A DNA stretch of 20,085 bases from Rhodococcus rhodnii (GTDB lineage Bacteria; Actinomycetota; Actinomycetes; Mycobacteriales; Pseudonocardiaceae), in NCBI GenBank assembly GCA_000720375.1, contig JOAA01000071.1:1-20085 (forward strand), given 5' to 3'. A program made the position numbers and the translations under genes. The notes under the pieces were generated by a model. It did no database searches and was not told where the DNA came from. It saw only the letters and a list, made by a program, of their open reading frames with translations. Positions 1 to 7,085 of this stretch are shown piece by piece. Position 1 is the first letter of the stretch. Each line of letters begins with the position of its first letter.

Positions 1-261
1 TCTCCCAGGTCGGACTGCGCTCAGCTCCTACCGGGCTGCTGCGACACCCCGGCGGGAAGGACTTCCACCTCCCTTGGTTCACGCCGCTTCACGGCGCACA
101 AGCGCCTCGCGGCGCACTCCGCACATGCCGATGAGCGGCCGTTCCCCGGCAAATCTCGACGATCGCAGTTTCTGGCGCAGTCCGCCTGCACGTTCGCGAC
201 GCCATCTCGTTATTGGGGGATAGTCTCTGACGTCGTTGCGGTCAGGGGCAGCAGTTCGCGT

Positions 262-514
262 CGGCATGCAGAGAAAAGCGAAGTCAGGGTCGACCCGGAA
301 CCCGAGGTTGTCGTTCTTGATCAGCTCGATCGGCCACGAGTCCCATGTCGTACTCGCCCACCACGCCATCGCATTCCAAGAGCAGCTCGGCGAGCTCACC
401 GGGCAGCCGCCGGCCCGGCGCACGCTCGCCCTCGTCATCGATCGAGTCTTCCACCCGCTGGGCCGTGGTGAGATTGCCGACGTGAGCATTCCCCGGATCA
501 GGTGCAGACTGCAC
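262..514 (-). pseudogene. SUKH (SMI1/KNR4) family gene, frameshifted and truncated
   Basis: One minus-strand frame reads RLPGELAELLLECDGVVGEYDMGLV. The next frame continues with WPIELIKNDNLGFRVDPDFA and ends in FLCMP. Joined, these give the centre of a SUKH/SMI1-KNR4 domain, whose members typically read LPxxLxxLL..xDG then W.IExIxxDN. The break lies at about 335, where GTGTGGCCG is expected and GTGGCCG is found, so two bases are missing. The family usually continues with a second half (about 60–80 residues) that cannot be seen here. SUKH proteins are commonly immunity proteins against nuclease or deaminase toxins, but no toxin gene is visible nearby. Domain identity rests on motif recognition; the frameshift is read directly. 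Confidence 0.6.
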
Positions 515-591
515 ACTTGATCCTGAGCGTTGGGAATCGCATCACGGGCGTCCTGGCTGATGGGCTGAGGAGGCCCCACATCAGGGGGTAC

Positions 592-1083
592 ATGACCATG
601 TCGTACGACTCCACGCCAGACACTCTTTGGCATAGCCTGCGAGTCGCCGAGCTGATGGGCGAGCTGATCAAGGAGTTGCTTGACCGGTCGGTCCGACACG
701 ACCTGAGCAAGACCCGCGAGCCGGAGCGGGCCATCTACGACGAGGTCGTGCCGCAACTGCGCGCCACGACCTACGGCAGCGTGGAGTATCGGACCCTGGT
801 CGACGCGATGGGCGAGGGGCTGCGACACCATTACGCGCACAACCGCCATCACCCAGAGCACTTTGCCGACGGGATCAACGGCATGACCCTGGTGGATCTG
901 GTTGAGATGCTGGCGGACTGGAAGGCGGCCACCGAACGCACCGCGCATGGTGACCTCGCGGACAGCCTGGCGATCAACCGCGAACGGTTCGGTATCGCAC
1001 CACAGCTGATGGACATCCTGGCGAACACCGCTCGCCAATTCGGGTGGCTGGCCGCAGAGCCAGACCGAAACGCAGCGCCATGA
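592..1083 (+). CDS. DUF5662 family protein
   Basis: The 163-residue product contains the hallmark block of DUF5662: RHDLSKT near residue 37, then HHYAHNRHHPEHF, then LVDLVEMLADWKAATER and INRERFGIAPQL. The clustered His and Asp residues, with an HD pair near the start, suggest an HD-like metal-binding helical fold, but no activity is established for the family. Members are common in actinomycete chromosomes and phages. I chose the ATG at 592 because AGGGGG ends about 4 bases upstream; an in-frame upstream start at 502 has no comparable ribosome site and adds residues that do not look conserved. The stop overlaps no neighbour. The flanks are gene remnants, so this gene sits in a decayed accessory patch but appears intact. 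Confidence 0.8.
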   Translation: MTMSYDSTPDTLWHSLRVAELMGELIKELLDRSVRHDLSKTREPERAIYDEVVPQLRATTYGSVEYRTLVDAMGEGLRHHYAHNRHHPEHFADGINGMTLVDLVEMLADWKAATERTAHGDLADSLAINRERFGIAPQLMDILANTARQFGWLAAEPDRNAAP

Positions 1084-1085
1084 CA

Positions 1086-1265
1086 CGGCGTGGCCGCCGA
1101 GATCGAGTAGTCGATTGCGGTCTGCATACACAGGTTGAACGCCGCGGCGAGGCGAAGTGGGTCGGCGTCGACCGAGATGGCTTCGTGGAGGATGCGGTCC
1201 GCGCGAAGGCGTTCTAGGTCAACGTCCTGTATGGACAGATGCCACGAGAGGTAGTGGTCGAGAAA
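1086..1265 (-). pseudogene. Integrase/recombinase C-terminal fragment
   Basis: The minus strand encodes LERLRADRILHEAISVDADP followed by LRLAAAFNLCMQTAIDYS. This resembles the extreme C-terminus of actinobacterial tyrosine-recombinase-like proteins, which end in a form such as LRxDRxLxEAxxxGGDPLHLxxxFGLxxxTAxRY. No catalytic core (Arg, His-x-x-Arg or Tyr) is present upstream; the reading runs straight into the end of the methyltransferase gene. It is therefore a scrap of about 60 codons. Identity is by motif memory only. Confidence 0.45.
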
Positions 1266-1293
1266 GCACCCAGAAACCAAAATCCAAGCGAAG

Positions 1294-2121
1294 TCAGGGC
1301 TTGCGGCCAACGGCTCCCACAACAAGCCGCTGCATCGGTGACAACGGACGCAACCTGGGCCCGTCCGGCCACCAGTCCGCCGACGTCACCAGGCCCGGCT
1401 CCAACAGCTCCAGCCCGGTGAACATGGCGTTGATCCGCTCCCGTGTCCGGAACCAGCCAGGAAACCCCGCGTCGCTGTAGACCTCACGAATCCCAGCGGC
1501 GAAGTCTGCGAGCTCGTGGTCCGGACCAGGATCGAGCAGGTGGGACAGTGCGACATAGGACCCAGACGGCAGCACGTCGACGTACGACGCCACGATACCG
1601 GCTGGGTCCCGCTTGTCGGACACGTGGTTGATGATGCCGACCAGGAACAACACGACCGGCAGTTCGAAGTCGATGTACTTCGTGACCGTCGCGTTCTCCA
1701 GAACCTGCTGCGGACGGCGGAAATCCGCCTCGGCGATGTGGGTGTGGTCGTTGTCGGCCAGCAGCGCCCGGCCATGGGCGAGCACAGCCGGGTCGACCGA
1801 GGCGTAGACGACGGTGGCGTCATGATTGTGCCGCTGGACTATTTCGTGGACGTGCTCCGTGGTGGGCAGCGGCAGGCTCGTCCCGAGTTCGAGGAACTGG
1901 TTGATCCCCAGCTCCGCGGCCAGGAAACGGGCCACGCGCAGGGCGAACCCGCGGTTGTCCCAAGATGCGCGGCCGAAGTCCGGGTCGAGCGCGAGCAACC
2001 GGTCACGGACGTCCCGGTCCGCCTGGAAGTTGTCCTTGCCGCCGAGCATGGCGTCGTAGACACGGGTGATACTCGGCCGTGCCGTGTCCACACGACGCGC
2101 GTCATCACCCCATGCCGTCAT
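1294..2121 (-). CDS. SAM-dependent methyltransferase, DUF574/Methyltransf_19 family
   Basis: The 275-residue product opens with the family signature RPSITRVYDAMLGGKDNF (residues 15–32), followed by the SAM-binding motif I region QFLELGTSLPLP (75–86), the acidic loop VVYASVDPAVLAHGRALL, and the C-terminal R.R..I..MF.GLELLEPGLV block. These putative methyltransferases are abundant and highly duplicated in actinomycetes; their substrates are unknown. The chosen ATG at 2121 gives the usual family length and follows GGGGCTGGG. A GTG at 2193 would add 24 Gly/Asp-rich residues without a clear ribosome site. The gene has no intact partner. Related genes often sit near XRE/DUF397 regulators, but none is adjacent here. 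Confidence 0.88.
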   Translation of the reverse strand: MTAWGDDARRVDTARPSITRVYDAMLGGKDNFQADRDVRDRLLALDPDFGRASWDNRGFALRVARFLAAELGINQFLELGTSLPLPTTEHVHEIVQRHNHDATVVYASVDPAVLAHGRALLADNDHTHIAEADFRRPQQVLENATVTKYIDFELPVVLFLVGIINHVSDKRDPAGIVASYVDVLPSGSYVALSHLLDPGPDHELADFAAGIREVYSDAGFPGWFRTRERINAMFTGLELLEPGLVTSADWWPDGPRLRPLSPMQRLVVGAVGRKP

Positions 2122-2273
2122 CCCAGCCCCGCCCGATCCCGTCCATCCAGTCTGATCATCACCATGACCGGCGTTAACACTACCGTTTGGCACTGCGCAA
2201 CGGGGTTACAGCTGAGACGTAGGCCAAAGCCAGCCGCGTTCCCGCGCGGTCTTCGCTGTCCCGGCGCGGTTTC

Positions 2274-2387
2274 GGGCCGAGCAGCGCCACGCACTCCCCC
2301 GCGGCGATGTCGAGATCGACACCGTCGAGGGCGACCGTGGCGCCGTAGTTACGGCGTGCGTCCCCGCACTTCCAGCACCGTCACCAT
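2274..2387 (-). pseudogene. ABC transporter ATPase, N-terminal remnant
   Basis: From an ATG at 2387 the minus strand reads MVTVLEVRGRTP and hits a stop. One frame over it continues NYGATVALDGVDLDIAAGEC then VALLGP. This is the standard start of an ABC ATPase (A-loop Tyr, then ALDGVDLDIAAGE, then the run-up to Walker A). The sequence departs from the family exactly at GP, where NGAGKT should follow. The gene is thus frameshifted and lacks all ATP-binding motifs. Confidence 0.55.
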
Positions 2388-2576
2388 CGCCACAATGCTC
2401 GGCTCACGGCACCGACGCTCAAGTCCGTACGGCGCTGTGCACGTGCACTTCAGGACACCTCGCTCACCAACCCAAGCCAACGAACGCTTCGATCCGGTCT
2501 CCAAGTGTGTCCATCTTGAGCAAGCTGTTGCTCGGCCGCGACATGGTGTCGATCAAGCTCCCTGGTGACGCCCGGG

Positions 2577-2783
2577 TCAAGCTGCGCGCGCCGGCGTCGA
2601 TCTGGTGAATGCCGCCGTCAGAAGACTGCCGTGCGCCTGCCAGCAACGAATGCAGCGCTGACCAGCCTGGTCGGGAACCGCTGGCCCCCTCGCTCCACAC
2701 AGCGCACCGTCGGACAGCATCGCAAGATCCGACGACCACAGGTGAACTACGCCCTCCCCAGCGTGCGCTTGCGCACGGATCAT
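2577..2783 (-). CDS. Small Cys/His-containing hypothetical protein
   Basis: The 68-residue reading from ATG 2783 contains VVHLWSSD, then LCGARG, then RCIRCWQAH. The H...C...CxxC spacing recalls small actinobacterial zinc-ribbon-like proteins of unknown role, but I cannot name a family. The last 20 residues look non-conserved and may follow a frameshift. Upstream lies a perfect palindrome overlapping a TATGAT box on the same strand, about 55 bases before the start, which favours a regulated small gene. A GTG at 2798 is an alternative start. No function is assigned. Confidence 0.3.
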   Translation of the reverse strand: MIRAQAHAGEGVVHLWSSDLAMLSDGALCGARGPAVPDQAGQRCIRCWQAHGSLLTAAFTRSTPARAA

Positions 2784-2805
2784 CTCGAACCACCCCACCC
2801 AGGAC

Positions 2806-2845
2806 GATCACTCGTGCATCTGCACGTGCAGATGCACGAGTGATC
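2806..2845. repeat. Perfect 40-bp palindrome
   Basis: The left arm GATCACTCGTGCATCTGCAC is followed immediately by its exact reverse complement, with no spacer and no mismatch. It could form a cruciform or a 20-bp hairpin, or be a large two-fold operator. There is no T-run after either arm, so it is not a classical intrinsic terminator. Confidence 0.9.
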
Positions 2846-2848
2846 ATA
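2843..2848 (-). promoter_or_regulatory. Possible -10 box overlapping the palindrome
   Basis: On the minus strand TATGAT ends inside the palindrome, so a start of transcription would fall within its right arm. No good -35 element is seen at 16–18 bases, so this is tentative. If real, a protein bound to the palindrome would block transcription toward the small Cys-containing reading frame. Confidence 0.25.
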
Positions 2849-2921
2849 GCGTCCACCGTATGCTCCGTTCGAGTGAATGACATCGCCGCCGCCAGGCCCG
2901 CACGCCGCTCCGCCATCCGAT

Positions 2922-3587
2922 AACGCTGATACGGTGCCGCGCAGGGTGGACTGGTAGTCGACGCGGCCCTGCGCGGTCACGGTGAACAGGCCATAGATCC
3001 CGTGGTATGTCACGAATACGTGGGCGCCGGGCAGCAGCTTCTACTCCCCGTCGAGTTTGCGCCGCCTTCCATCCAACGCCGCCGATGGTGTTGTTCACAT
3101 AGTCCAGCCGCTGGTATCCAACATGACCGGGAACCCGCGCACGACCAGCCTCGTCGACCCAGCGCCGCCAACGCCCGCACTACTGTAGTCCACATCGGAC
3201 ACGTCAAGAGCGACCCGGCATTCCGTGCACTGCCAACGTATTCGTGCCGTGGCCAGTAAGAGTTCCTTCCATGGTGTGGTCGTACTCGACGGTCATGGTG
3301 TCAGTGATGCGGAAGTCGAGCCTGTCGTCCTGGGTTGTGGTCAGGAAATGCGGCCCCGGTGTCAGATGGATCCGATGGACCTGCTTGGTGTCTTGCCGGC
3401 TAGTGGCGCCCGAGACGGCGAAGCTGGCGTAGTCCACGTCCGTGGCGTCAAGGGCGACATCTTGCTGTGTTGATGACGGCGTGACAAGGGTGGTTGTCGT
3501 GGTGTTGGGCGACGCCCTGCCCGTTGAGGTTGTGCTGGTGGTCGATGTCGGCGGCGGAGTGATGCGCGGGAGCAGTGGTATGCCCTG
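2922..3587 (-). pseudogene. Secreted Thr/Ser-rich linker and beta-repeat protein, decayed
   Basis: Reading leftward from 3587, one open frame gives a linker rich in Pro, Thr and Ser (PPPTSTTSTTSTG, then NTTTTTLVTPSSTQQ). Next come VALDATDVDYASFAVSG and HRIHLTPGPHFL, LDFRITDTMTVEYDHTMEG and TLAVHGMP. One extra G near 3217 breaks the frame. The next frame restarts with the same theme, VALDVSDVDYSSAGVGG and LVVRGFPVMLD. Further shifts and a stop follow, then LLPGAHVF and GLFTVTAQGRVDYQSTLRG. Two diverged copies of a repeat of about 75–85 residues are therefore visible. The Thr/Ser linker is typical of secreted actinomycete proteins. The N-terminus with any signal peptide is missing. No family name is assigned. 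Confidence 0.55.
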
Positions 3588-3721
3588 TCATCGGATGACA
3601 TCTCCTGGCGGATCGCCCTGCTAGGCCGTTCGAGTGAAGTCGGACCGGAATTGGGGAGAGCTTCGCCCGTGGGTCCACGTGCTCGCTAGTTGGCCCACGT
3701 TTGAGTGAAAGGGACTCACAG

Positions 3722-4363
3722 ATGTCGATACGTATCCGATGGTCCGGCGTGCTGACCGGGGCCGCGATCCTGGCCAGCCTGGCTACCGGCACCGAGCTGG
3801 CGCACGCGCAGCCTCCGTTCCCCACCACCCCGATGGAGCGGTGCGTACGGAACACCACCCCTGATGTCACCCAGACGGTGACCCATTCCGGTAATCAGGT
3901 GGGCGCGAGTTTCCCCAATGGCACGAACCCGCCCAATGGCATCTTTCCGGGCGACGTCGTCAAGGTGATCATCACGGGAGCTGTGCGCATTGATCATTGG
4001 GGCAACACATATGGGCCCAGCGGAGCGACCGGGGGCCACGAGCGATATTGGAAGTCGCTGCAGGGCGTCCGCTGGCCGTTTCCCGAGTTGAACGCGTTCA
4101 GCTCGGTCGCTCGCTGGAACAACAATCCCGGAGGATGGGTCGGCGACCCGATGCGCACGATCAGCCTCGACCCGGCTTTCGGCGGCTCATGCACCTCGGC
4201 TCCGAATATTCCGGTACGTCTTCTTTACTACATCAACGATCCCGGAATCTCCGACAACGGCGGCCAGTGGACCATACGAACCGACGTCTACCGAGCCACC
4301 ACTACCTGCGCGCCCGGTTTCTTCTACTCGGGAATCTACGGTTGCCTTCCCAGGCCATGGTGA
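3722..4363 (+). CDS. Secreted protein, lectin-like beta-sandwich candidate
   Basis: The 213-residue product has a Sec signal peptide (basic MSIRIRWSG, hydrophobic core to about 22, cleavage near AHA-Q at 29/30). The mature part contains GDVVKVIITGAVRIDHWGNTYGPSG (75–101) and NDPGISDNGGQWTIRTDVYRA (172–192). This arrangement, a strand ending in a Trp-Gly-Pro loop and then an acidic ND.....DNxG loop before the last strand, recalls calcium-dependent PA-I (LecA)-type galactose lectins; that is an inference from motif shape. Four Cys (41, 157, 196, 208) could form two disulfides. The ATG at 3722 follows AAAGGGA by 7–8 bases; the in-frame TTG at 3701 is less likely. The DNA is less GC-rich than the downstream core genes, and the next gene also encodes a secreted protein. 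Confidence 0.65.
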   Translation: MSIRIRWSGVLTGAAILASLATGTELAHAQPPFPTTPMERCVRNTTPDVTQTVTHSGNQVGASFPNGTNPPNGIFPGDVVKVIITGAVRIDHWGNTYGPSGATGGHERYWKSLQGVRWPFPELNAFSSVARWNNNPGGWVGDPMRTISLDPAFGGSCTSAPNIPVRLLYYINDPGISDNGGQWTIRTDVYRATTTCAPGFFYSGIYGCLPRPW

Positions 4364-4381
4364 TCGATCATCAGTTCAAGA

Positions 4382-4396
4382 TTGGCCTTCGGCCAA
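4382..4396 (+). terminator. Short hairpin between the two secreted-protein genes
   Basis: TTGGCC and GGCCAA pair around a TTC loop, and CAGTTT follows. The stem is only 6 bp and the T-run is weak, so it is at best a partial terminator or attenuator. Confidence 0.3.
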
Positions 4397-4518
4397 CAGT
4401 TTCCTGCCATGCCGATCACGAGAGCGGCCCTTGGTTGGCCATTTCTCCCGTATCAGAGCGGTGACCGCCTCAAGGGCTGCCGTGGTCTCTGATAGTCATA
4501 TTTTGAGAGGAGAGTAAA

Positions 4519-5343
4519 ATGTCAAGAACGTCCAGGATGCTAAAATACTTCGCCACTTTGCTTCTCACGGTCGTTTCAGTGTTCTCTGTTCCAGTTCCCG
4601 CAGGCGCGGCCGGTCAGGTATACAGCTCTGCCGCTTGGGCTGGACATCTTGTCACTGGGTTCCGATGGGATGTTGACGGCCATACATACTCCCCAGAGGT
4701 GGTTGAAGCGGAGTGGACGGTTCCCTGCCTGCCGGTGAATGCCGACGGCTTCTACGGCCACATCGACATGTGGGTCGGGTTCGAGGGAACGGACGGCCGC
4801 TTGATCCAGATGGGCATCAGGGCCTCGCATTATGAAATCCGGGACCCATGGACCGAAGCGGTCCTCTACATTGTCAATGAGTATCGAGCTTGGGTGGTCG
4901 ACACGAAATACCCCGCGACGCGTACACCCTATTGGATGTTCCCCATCGACACCTGCAGGGCGGGCGCGACGACCGCGACCGTCAACGCGTCGGTCAACCG
5001 GATCACCGGCCAAGCAAACATTTCAGCCGGACCTTTTGTCCGCGGCGGAAGTGATTCACGGCATTGGTACTTTGACAGGATGACAACTACACGTCACACC
5101 GGCATTATCCTCGAGCGAGTCGGCACCGTGATACCGAACTTCGGCGTGGCCGGGTTCAGGGAAGCAAAAGTGTCGATCAACAAAAATGGTTCGACAACAG
5201 GCAGCTTTCTCGGGAACAGCAATGTCGCCGCGAGTCGGGTGAGCATGCGCAGCCTCCTGCTGATTCCCGGTGCGCCAGCGGTATACACCAGCGGTTCCGA
5301 CCAAAGTGGCAATTTCAACCTCACCAGATATCGATTCATATGA
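4519..5343 (+). CDS. Secreted eqolisin-like (peptidase G1 fold) protein, probably inactive
   Basis: The 274-residue product has a signal peptide cleaved near AGA-AG (30/31). The mature part follows the peptidase G1 plan: SSAAWAGHLVTG (36–47), VEAEWTVPCLP (62–72), the DMWVGFEG-x4-LIQMG block (83–99), EYRAWVV, ITGQANISAGPF (162–173), TGIILERVGTVIPNFG (194–209) and the following FxEAKV strand. In active eqolisins the catalytic pair is a Gln in the QTG motif and a Glu in an AEWIxE motif. Gln97 is present, but the second motif reads TGIILER, with Gly195 where the Glu is expected. I infer a non-proteolytic binding or inhibitory role. GAGAGGAGAG lies just before the ATG, an unusually strong ribosome site in an AT-rich leader. 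Confidence 0.65.
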   Translation: MSRTSRMLKYFATLLLTVVSVFSVPVPAGAAGQVYSSAAWAGHLVTGFRWDVDGHTYSPEVVEAEWTVPCLPVNADGFYGHIDMWVGFEGTDGRLIQMGIRASHYEIRDPWTEAVLYIVNEYRAWVVDTKYPATRTPYWMFPIDTCRAGATTATVNASVNRITGQANISAGPFVRGGSDSRHWYFDRMTTTRHTGIILERVGTVIPNFGVAGFREAKVSINKNGSTTGSFLGNSNVAASRVSMRSLLLIPGAPAVYTSGSDQSGNFNLTRYRFI

Positions 5344-5476
5344 TTCGTCTACATTGAGCTGGCTACACCCCTTGATCACCAACGCGGCAACCACTTACTC
5401 CAATTTGCTCGACACCCCGCCGCTTGTTCGCGAGTCCAAGACCGGCTTCCAGCCGAGACCTCCGTGACTGTCGAAC

Positions 5477-5517
5477 GCCCGCCGCTCCTGCTTCCGTGTA
5501 ACCGTCGAGCGGCGGGC
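5477..5517 (+). terminator. Intrinsic-terminator-like hairpin
   Basis: GCCCGCCGCTC pairs perfectly with GAGCGGCGGGC across a 19-base loop. It lies 130 bases after the eqolisin-like gene and before the transposase remnant. There is no T-run, as is usual in GC-rich actinomycetes. Confidence 0.5.
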
Positions 5518-5587
5518 AGCCCAACATTTAGCCAGGCGATACGACCGAACGGGGCGATATCGGAGCTGCCACGTACAACACAGACAC

Positions 5588-5956
5588 GTGAGAACCAAGA
5601 CAAATCGGTCCACTTTGTACCTTTTTGACACCGTCCTCGCCGACGCCGGCATCCAGGTCGTCCGGAGTGGTGTTCAGATGCCCAGGATGAACTCGATCGT
5701 CGAACGCTGGATCCAAACCTGCCGACACGAACTGCTCGACCGCACCCTGATCTGGAACCAGCGACATCTACTCCACGCACTCCGCGAATACGAGCGCTTC
5801 TACAACTCGCACCGGCCACACCAGGGCATCGCCAACGCCCGACCACTACAACCACTGCCAGAGCCGATCACCGATCCAGCCCAGATCACCCGGCTCGACA
5901 TCCGCCGACGCCCACGTTTGGGCGGCATCCTCAACGAGTACCACCACGCAGCCTGA
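5588..5956 (+). pseudogene. Integrase-core transposase, C-terminal fragment
   Basis: From about 5628 the reading gives FDTVLADAGIQVVRS, MNSIVERWIQTCRHELLDR, YERFYNSHRPHQGI and RRRPRLGGILNEYHHAA. This is the C-terminal third of a DDE integrase-core (rve) transposase of the kind widespread in actinomycetes. The Glu in SIVERW is the third catalytic acid; both Asp residues and the N-terminal helix-turn-helix are missing. The first dozen codons do not match the family, so the deletion endpoint is near 5625. The stretch 5855–5888 is repeated almost exactly at 11569–11602. Confidence 0.8.
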
Positions 5957-6142
5957 CCTGCACGGGATGACATTCTCGGCAAGCGCAGCCGCGGAGCGGT
6001 CCCGGCTGCTGTCCTGGTTCCCGCACCTTGCCGCCGAAACCCTCGCTCCGGCGTCTACAAACGATCTACAAAGGATCATGGTTCAACAGAAAACCCTCCC
6101 TCGCTGATCACGAGAAAAGGTCTCTGACCTGGACAAACGTCC

Positions 6143-6187
6143 TGGAGGGCGATACTGGGATTGAACCAGTGACCTCTACCGTGTCAA
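6143..6187 (-). other. tRNA-Val(GAC) 3' half, probable attachment site remnant
   Basis: On the minus strand the sequence reads anticodon loop TTGACAC, stem strand GGTAG, variable AGGTC, T-arm ACTGG-TTCAATC-CCAGT, acceptor strand ATCGCCC, then TCCA. This is the 3' half of an actinobacterial tRNA-Val with anticodon GAC. The bases before it do not form the D-arm, the 5' anticodon stem or the GGGCGAT acceptor strand, so it is not a functional tRNA. The discriminator is T rather than the usual A. Such 3'-half duplications are the normal product of integration into a tRNA gene by a phage or conjugative element. Confidence 0.75.
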
Positions 6188-6269
6188 CGTACGACACTGT
6201 CTGGCCTGACCTGCGGAAACACTACTTCTGCATGTCATGACAGATCCGTCTGGAGCCGTTGAGAGCAGG

Positions 6270-6326
6270 TGGGAGCAGTCCAACGCACCGGATTGCTCCC
6301 AATCTGCTCCCAAAACCGTGCTCCCA
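6270..6326. repeat. Cluster of TGCTCCCA repeats beside the tRNA fragment
   Basis: TGCTCCCA occurs at 6294–6301, 6305–6312 and 6319–6326 on the plus strand, and as its complement TGGGAGCA at 6270–6277. The inverted copy extends to 9 bp (TGGGAGCAG with CTGCTCCCA). The cluster starts 83 bases from the tRNA fragment, a plausible place for integrase or excisionase arm-binding sites. Confidence 0.6.
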
Positions 6327-6723
6327 GTCTTCGCTGAACGCCGAGCGCGACCCCTTGACCCCAGGCAGGTCCACAAAGGACTGGGACATGCGGGAACAGA
6401 GAAAGCCCTGTACAACACAGGTCCGTTGAAGTCAGTTCACAGCAACACAAGCACATACAAGCCGGACCAACTCTCCCAATTTCTCCCACTCCTACACTTC
6501 CACGGTCCACCGCGAAGCACCCAAGGCGTCTGCTCAGCGCCACAACCAAAACCTCGAAATCAACCGGCAGCACAGGACAATGTTGACAGTCCTCTTGAGA
6601 CTTGCCGACGGAACCTGTAACACTTGATGCCCAATCAAGTGCACGCACACTCCAGTCCCAGGCCCAACTCGACACGATCCGACGCCGCCACTGTCTCGAG
6701 CAGAGAAGGGCAATCACGACCGC
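6327..6723. other. No convincing gene; one hairpin
   Basis: This stretch is lower in GC than its surroundings and I recognise no protein family in any frame. A plus-strand reading from ATG 6237 to 6620 is open but shows no domain, and codon use is not convincing. An 8-bp inverted repeat, CACTTGAT and ATCAAGTG, lies at 6621–6641. Confidence 0.4.
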
Positions 6724-6892
6724 GACTACTGCTGGGGGCAGGGAATCAGCATCAACGCCAGCCGGGCCGAAGGTCGATGGTTGAACTGGATCGAGTGCGA
6801 GTTCGCCGCGCCGCGGTACTTCGCCACCAATGGCACCGACACCGCGGTCACGACGAGCAGAACGCCCGCCATCGGCGCCTGTGCCCGCTGAC
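6724..6892 (+). pseudogene. IS630-type transposase C-terminal remnant
   Basis: The plus strand reads INASRAEGRWLNWIECEFAA then PRYFATNGTD. This matches the end of the DDE_3 domain of IS630-family transposases, typically ASWLNxIExxFxxLRxFxxxGTDH. After GTD one base appears lost: the neighbouring frame resumes with HRGHDEQNA, and another shift follows. Only the last 50 or so codons remain; the catalytic Glu would be the one in NWIE. Confidence 0.5.
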
Positions 6893-6898
6893 ACAACG

Positions 6899-6985
6899 AG
6901 TCAGTTCTTCCGGACCCAGGCTGTGACACTGTTGGCCTGCGACTTCTTCCACGTCGACTACGCGGTCACGCTCAAGCGCGTCTAC
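6899..6985 (+). pseudogene. Integrase-core transposase, middle fragment
   Basis: SQFFRTQAVTLLACDFFHVD then YAVTLKRVY matches the beginning of the catalytic core of the same transposase type as the fragment at 5588–5956, where FLRxQAxxMLACDFFxVD is the usual form. The Asp in ACDFF is the first catalytic acid. Both ends are cut; family resemblance stops at about 6985. Confidence 0.55.
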
Positions 6986-7021
6986 CACACGGAAGCATTT
7001 TCCGGCCAACCAGGCCCACGG

Positions 7022-7039
7022 CATGTTAGCGATAACATG
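7022..7039. promoter_or_regulatory. LacI-family-type operator, upstream site
   Basis: CATGTTAGCGATAACATG has 7-bp perfect arms around GCGA. It closely resembles the TGTTAGCGCTAACA palindromes bound by LacI/GalR-family repressors of actinomycete glycosidase genes. It lies 116 bases upstream of the GH43 start codon. Confidence 0.6.
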
Positions 7040-7085
7040 ATCCTGTCGACTGCGGCAAGAGTACTCACCCTTGCCGCTGAGAGCA

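Noticed and set aside
79..1131. Minus-strand frame of 350 codons across the DUF5662 gene
   Set aside because: Most of it is antisense to the intact DUF5662 gene. Only the stretch WPIELIKNDN to FLCMP is meaningful and is reported as part of the SUKH pseudogene.
2464..2916. Minus-strand frame of 150 codons across the palindrome
   Set aside because: Its centre is the translated palindrome and composition is random-like; another frame contains the Cys-containing candidate.
6028..6240. Plus-strand frame containing GDTGIEPVTSTV
   Set aside because: This peptide is the well-known false translation of the reverse strand of a tRNA 3' half; the DNA is better explained as the tRNA-Val fragment.
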